A stretch of DNA of 64,000 bases, taken from positions 4,030,001-4,094,000 of the forward strand of contig RQOL01000660.1 in assembly GCA_013076295.1 (NCBI GenBank), written 5' to 3'. Origin of the DNA: Sanderia malayensis (lineage: Eukaryota; Cnidaria; Scyphozoa; Semaeostomeae; Pelagiidae). The notes under the pieces were generated by a model, which did no database searches, was not told where the DNA came from, and saw nothing but the letters and a program-made list of their open reading frames with translations. A program made the position numbers and the translations under genes. Position 1 is the first letter of the stretch. Each line of letters starts with the position of its first letter. Below, in pieces: positions 63,473 through 64,000 of this stretch.

Positions 63473-63875
63473 ATTATCACAAATAAATAGCTAATATCCA
63501 GAAAGAAAAACTCTAGCTGAGAACCGACCGAATTAACAACCGAACATTTGCTTATTATATTTATTTATTATGTAACAATAATTACTATTTTTACTGCTGT
63601 TATTTATTCTCCTTTAAGCACTGGCAGTTCTCATAGCTTACATCCCAAGAAAGGGGGTCAAACCCCATGACTGAAAGGTAAGTGTCCCCCGGGGTTATTA
63701 TCATTATACTACTATTATTATATTCAAGCATACTATTACGTTTGATCCTTGATTTCAATCAGTTTCGAACTCAAGCAGATCTCCGTGTCCGAGCGTTCGA
63801 GGTATGTACATCGAGACTCAACACAATTGGTCAGAATGAATTCATAAAGAAAACACGGTATAAAATTGTTCTTAC

Positions 63876-63917
63876 CCTTTAAGATCTGCCGTGAACATTA
63901 ATGGTCTTCACTGAAAC
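63876..63917 (-). other. Second candidate 5' exon upstream of the ADAMTS-like gene
   Basis: A 42-base stretch is flanked by TTTTCAG and GTAAGAA. It contains an ATG followed by FTADLK up to the donor. Spliced directly to 58067 this ATG would be in frame with the signal-peptide exon and would add an N-terminal extension. This depends on chance-level evidence. Confidence 0.25.
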
Positions 63918-64000
63918 CTGAAAACAACACAGATACATATATAGAGAGAGATGCTAGGAATGATATCTTTTAGAGAGTGGTAGGAAGACAATGTATGACA

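Larger units (their letters stand above)
58028..64000. other. Upstream region of the ADAMTS-like gene, no convincing coding gene
   Basis: The signal-peptide exon has a strong acceptor immediately upstream (TTTTTTTCTAG, exon start 58067), so at least one 5' exon lies further right. Apart from two weak candidate exons and repeats near 63-63.5 kb, I found no coding segment on either strand. Sequence from 58.1 to 62.2 kb looks like ordinary AT-rich intron or intergenic DNA. Confidence 0.5.

Overview
This window is a piece of a metazoan nuclear genome, most likely a cnidarian and probably an anthozoan. All genes are split into many short exons with GT/AG boundaries whose phases close exactly. The products (tubulin polyglutamylase, RYK-type Wnt receptor, alpha-methylacyl-CoA racemase, ADAMTS-like matrix protein) are animal proteins. 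Introns are AT-rich and full of MITEs and tRNA-derived SINE-like repeats, and telomere-type CCCTAA runs occur. The cnidarian assignment rests mainly on the secreted Cys-rich module at the left end, which I recall mostly from cnidarian proteins; it was not checked by search. I reconstructed all gene models by hand from exon homology and splice sites.

Layout, left to right. (1) 1-6.1 kb: two tandem copies of a secreted-protein gene on the minus strand. One is complete (1505-5115, 6 exons, 364 aa: signal peptide, Asp/Glu-rich region, two Cys-rich modules). Of the other, only the duplicated first exon is in view (768-840). A 0.5 kb hAT-like MITE sits in the upstream region of the complete copy. 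(2) 6.2-10.5 kb: a large foldback structure with arms ending near 6197 and 10459, split by nested insertions. (3) 10.6-21.25 kb, minus: a TTLL6/13-type tubulin polyglutamylase, 16 supported exons plus a tentative last exon; one intron holds a telomere-motif satellite. (4) 23.55-31.84 kb, minus: a RYK-like receptor, 14 exons, 735 aa, with WIF domain, one membrane segment and a kinase domain reading DFS instead of DFG. (5) 32.74-33.58 kb, plus: a small three-exon gene (141 aa) of a family I do not recognise. (6) 34.19-39.25 kb, minus: AMACR, 4 exons, 385 aa, both catalytic residues present. (7) 40.89-58.03 kb, minus: an ADAMTS-like protein (signal peptide, 7 TSP1 repeats, Cys-rich, spacer, PLAC), 14 coding exons, 1048 aa, with three minisatellites in its introns. 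(8) 58.1-64 kb: no convincing coding gene; two weak candidate upstream exons and repeats.

The genes do not form a pathway. RYK and the ADAMTS-like protein act at the cell surface and in the matrix, TTLL in cilia or axonemes, AMACR in peroxisomes or mitochondria. The least described items are the acidic two-module secreted protein with its tandem duplicate, and the small plus-strand gene between RYK and AMACR.
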